Source: Janthinobacterium lividum (GTDB lineage: Bacteria; Pseudomonadota; Gammaproteobacteria; Burkholderiales; Burkholderiaceae_D). Taken from it: a DNA stretch of 6,945 nucleotides. The stretch is taken from the NCBI GenBank assembly GCA_945864765.1, contig CAMBDR010000228.1:1-6945 (forward strand), written 5' to 3'. The notes below the pieces were generated by a model that was given only the letters and a program-made list of their open reading frames with translations, had not been told where the DNA came from and ran no database searches. Shown piece by piece: positions 5,512-6,945 of the stretch. The position numbers and the translations under genes were made by a program. Numbering within the stretch: the first letter of the stretch is position 1; each line of letters starts with the position of its first letter.

Positions 5512-6945
5512 ATGTCAAATTTACCTGATTCTCCTGTCTTCGCGCCCGCACCTTCGCATCATGTCGATAGCAGCGTGTTGCGCCTTTCCGTTTTGCACAC
5601 CTTGTGTGCGCTGGGTTGGCAATATCTGTCGCCTGCGGCTTGTCTGGAAAAACGCGCCGATCCGGCATCGCCCTTATTGCCTTCTTCCTTGGTGCATTTC
5701 TTGCAGCAGCAGCGTGTCAGCCATCTGGGGCAAACCCATTCACTCACGCCGGGCTCAATTGAGCAAGTGATGCGCGAGCTGAAGTTCAACTGTAAAGAAG
5801 GCAATTGGTTGCAAGCCGGCCAGGCATGGTTTGATAAATTGCTGAGTGGGATCAGCACCCATGATTTCACGGAGGCGGGGCAAAGAGTGCCACTGACCAT
5901 ACCCCTGATCGATTGGAATAATTTCAAAAACAACCAGTTTGAAGTGAGCGAGAGCGTTGTCATGCATGCGCGGCATGGCGTGCTCAAGGCTGAAGTCGAT
6001 CTGGTCTGCTTCGTCAATGGTCTTCCCCTGTGTTTGATTGCACTCAATGATAGCGTGGAAGCGGGCATTGCCAGCCATTTGGCGCATCAACAAAGCATTC
6101 CCAATCTGTATGCCTGTGCGCCCTTGTATGTGGCGCTCGATCAACGCAGCGGCGTATATGGCACCTGGCAAACCGGCCCCAAGTTTTGGACCCGCTGGCG
6201 TGAAGAAGCTTGGACCAATCAAAATTTACAACAGTTCAAACAGGCCGAATTACCCGCCTGTGCGGCCAAAACCCTGTTTGCGGCACAAAAGCCTGCGCTC
6301 AGGAAGGCGTTGCAAGCCAGGTGCCATAGTGCCTTAACCGACGCCGATCAGCTTTTAATTGGCATGTTGCATCCGCAGCGCTTGCTCGACATTGTTCAAT
6401 CCTCGGTTTTATTTGATGCGCGACATGGCCGCCTGGTGGCACGCAGCCATCAATATTTTGCCGTCAAACGCCTGGTGGCACGGCTGGAAACCATCGAAAC
6501 TGGCGGACGGCGCAATGGTGGCGTGGTCTGGCATACCACGGGCTCGGGTAAATCATTAACCATGGTCTTACTCATCAATGCCTTGCGGCGGCATCCGGTC
6601 TTGCAGGATTGCACCATCGTTGTGGTGACCGATCGTATCGATTTACAAGATCAACTCACCAAAAAATTCATGCAAAGCGGCAGTTTTGGCGAAGCATGGC
6701 TGCGTCGTGTGGGCAAGAAAGTCCCGGTGCGTACCTCCCACGAATTGGCGCGCCGAATCAGTGACGGCAACGAGAAAATCATCTTCACGCTGGTGCATAA
6801 ATTTAACGATGCACTGTTGCGGCAAGAATGCAATAACCCGACCGACAAAGTGATTGTCCTGGTCGATGAAGCGCACCGCAGCCATGGCGGGCAATTGCAT
6901 CAGCGCATGCGGCGCGTACTCAAGCGTGCCGCCCTGGTGGCGTTT
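5512..6945 (+). CDS. hsdR: Type I restriction HsdR-like subunit, N-terminal part, nuclease site degenerate (3' truncated)
   Basis: The first 478 residues of a type I restriction R-subunit homologue; the frame runs off the right edge. HsdR normally cuts DNA after ATP-driven translocation, in complex with HsdM and HsdS. The N-terminal domain (about 125-230) shows family features: LIDWNNFKNNQFEV, VDLVCFVNGLPL (162-173) and YGTWQTGPKFWTRWREE (216-232). The helicase part has Walker A HTTGSGKS (341-348, Lys347), VVTDRIDLQDQL (371-382) and DEAHRS (452-457). The nuclease motif keeps Asp163, but the Glu and Lys expected 14 and 16 residues on are Ala177 and Asn179, so DNA cleavage is doubtful. Start: ATG 5512 suits family alignment but has no Shine-Dalgarno. 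In-frame ATGs at 5467 and 5479 are alternatives; GGAGA at 5462-5466 is poorly spaced for both. No hsdM or hsdS precedes it; they could follow outside the window. Confidence 0.87.
   Translation, partial: MSNLPDSPVFAPAPSHHVDSSVLRLSVLHTLCALGWQYLSPAACLEKRADPASPLLPSSLVHFLQQQRVSHLGQTHSLTPGSIEQVMRELKFNCKEGNWLQAGQAWFDKLLSGISTHDFTEAGQRVPLTIPLIDWNNFKNNQFEVSESVVMHARHGVLKAEVDLVCFVNGLPLCLIALNDSVEAGIASHLAHQQSIPNLYACAPLYVALDQRSGVYGTWQTGPKFWTRWREEAWTNQNLQQFKQAELPACAAKTLFAAQKPALRKALQARCHSALTDADQLLIGMLHPQRLLDIVQSSVLFDARHGRLVARSHQYFAVKRLVARLETIETGGRRNGGVVWHTTGSGKSLTMVLLINALRRHPVLQDCTIVVVTDRIDLQDQLTKKFMQSGSFGEAWLRRVGKKVPVRTSHELARRISDGNEKIIFTLVHKFNDALLRQECNNPTDKVIVLVDEAHRSHGGQLHQRMRRVLKRAALVAF

Noticed and set aside
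5363..5770. Plus-strand ORF of 135 aa starting in the helicase terminator hairpin
   Set aside because: It overlaps the first 259 bases of the HsdR-like gene in another frame, and the translation is Cys/Arg-rich and unlike a real protein.
5559..6222. Two long minus-strand ORFs (169 aa and 155 aa) opposite the HsdR-like gene
   Set aside because: They lie entirely antisense to a frame with clear HsdR domain features, and their translations show no recognisable family pattern.

Overview
The window reads as chromosomal DNA of a proteobacterium, most likely a betaproteobacterium. I base this on a DUF465/YdcH small protein next to a YoaA-type helicase, moderate GC content with AT-rich promoter regions, and protein similarity recognised by eye. 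No database search was possible, so I do not go below class level.

Layout from left to right. (1) The C-terminal half of a zinc-dependent alcohol dehydrogenase enters from the left edge and ends at 456. (2) A 260-base non-coding stretch follows, with an AT-rich segment and a near-consensus sigma-70 promoter (593-621) and a leader hairpin. It drives a cytosolic LCAT-like alpha/beta hydrolase (717-1946). (3) Convergent with that gene, 52 bases away, is a minus-strand PP2C-type protein phosphatase (1999-2802). (4) A regulatory gap of about 250 bases follows. It contains an inverted repeat, possible promoter boxes and a 10-bp tandem repeat (3001-3040) in which every unit carries ATG directly followed by a stop codon. 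(5) A compact two-gene unit comes next: a YdcH-like small coiled-coil protein (3056-3256), then a YoaA/DinG-family iron-sulfur DNA helicase (3272-5353) with a probable TTG start. It closes with a hairpin that overlaps the helicase stop codon. (6) After a 158-base gap, a type I restriction HsdR-like gene begins (about 5512) and runs off the right edge.

The first genes look like ordinary, functionally unrelated housekeeping or accessory genes. The most notable item is the HsdR-like protein. Its overall N-terminal fold signature and helicase motifs are recognisable, but the PD-(D/E)xK nuclease site keeps only the Asp: the expected Glu and Lys are Ala177 and Asn179. No hsdM or hsdS lies upstream in the window. 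This may be a nuclease-inactive, helicase-only derivative of a type I restriction subunit.
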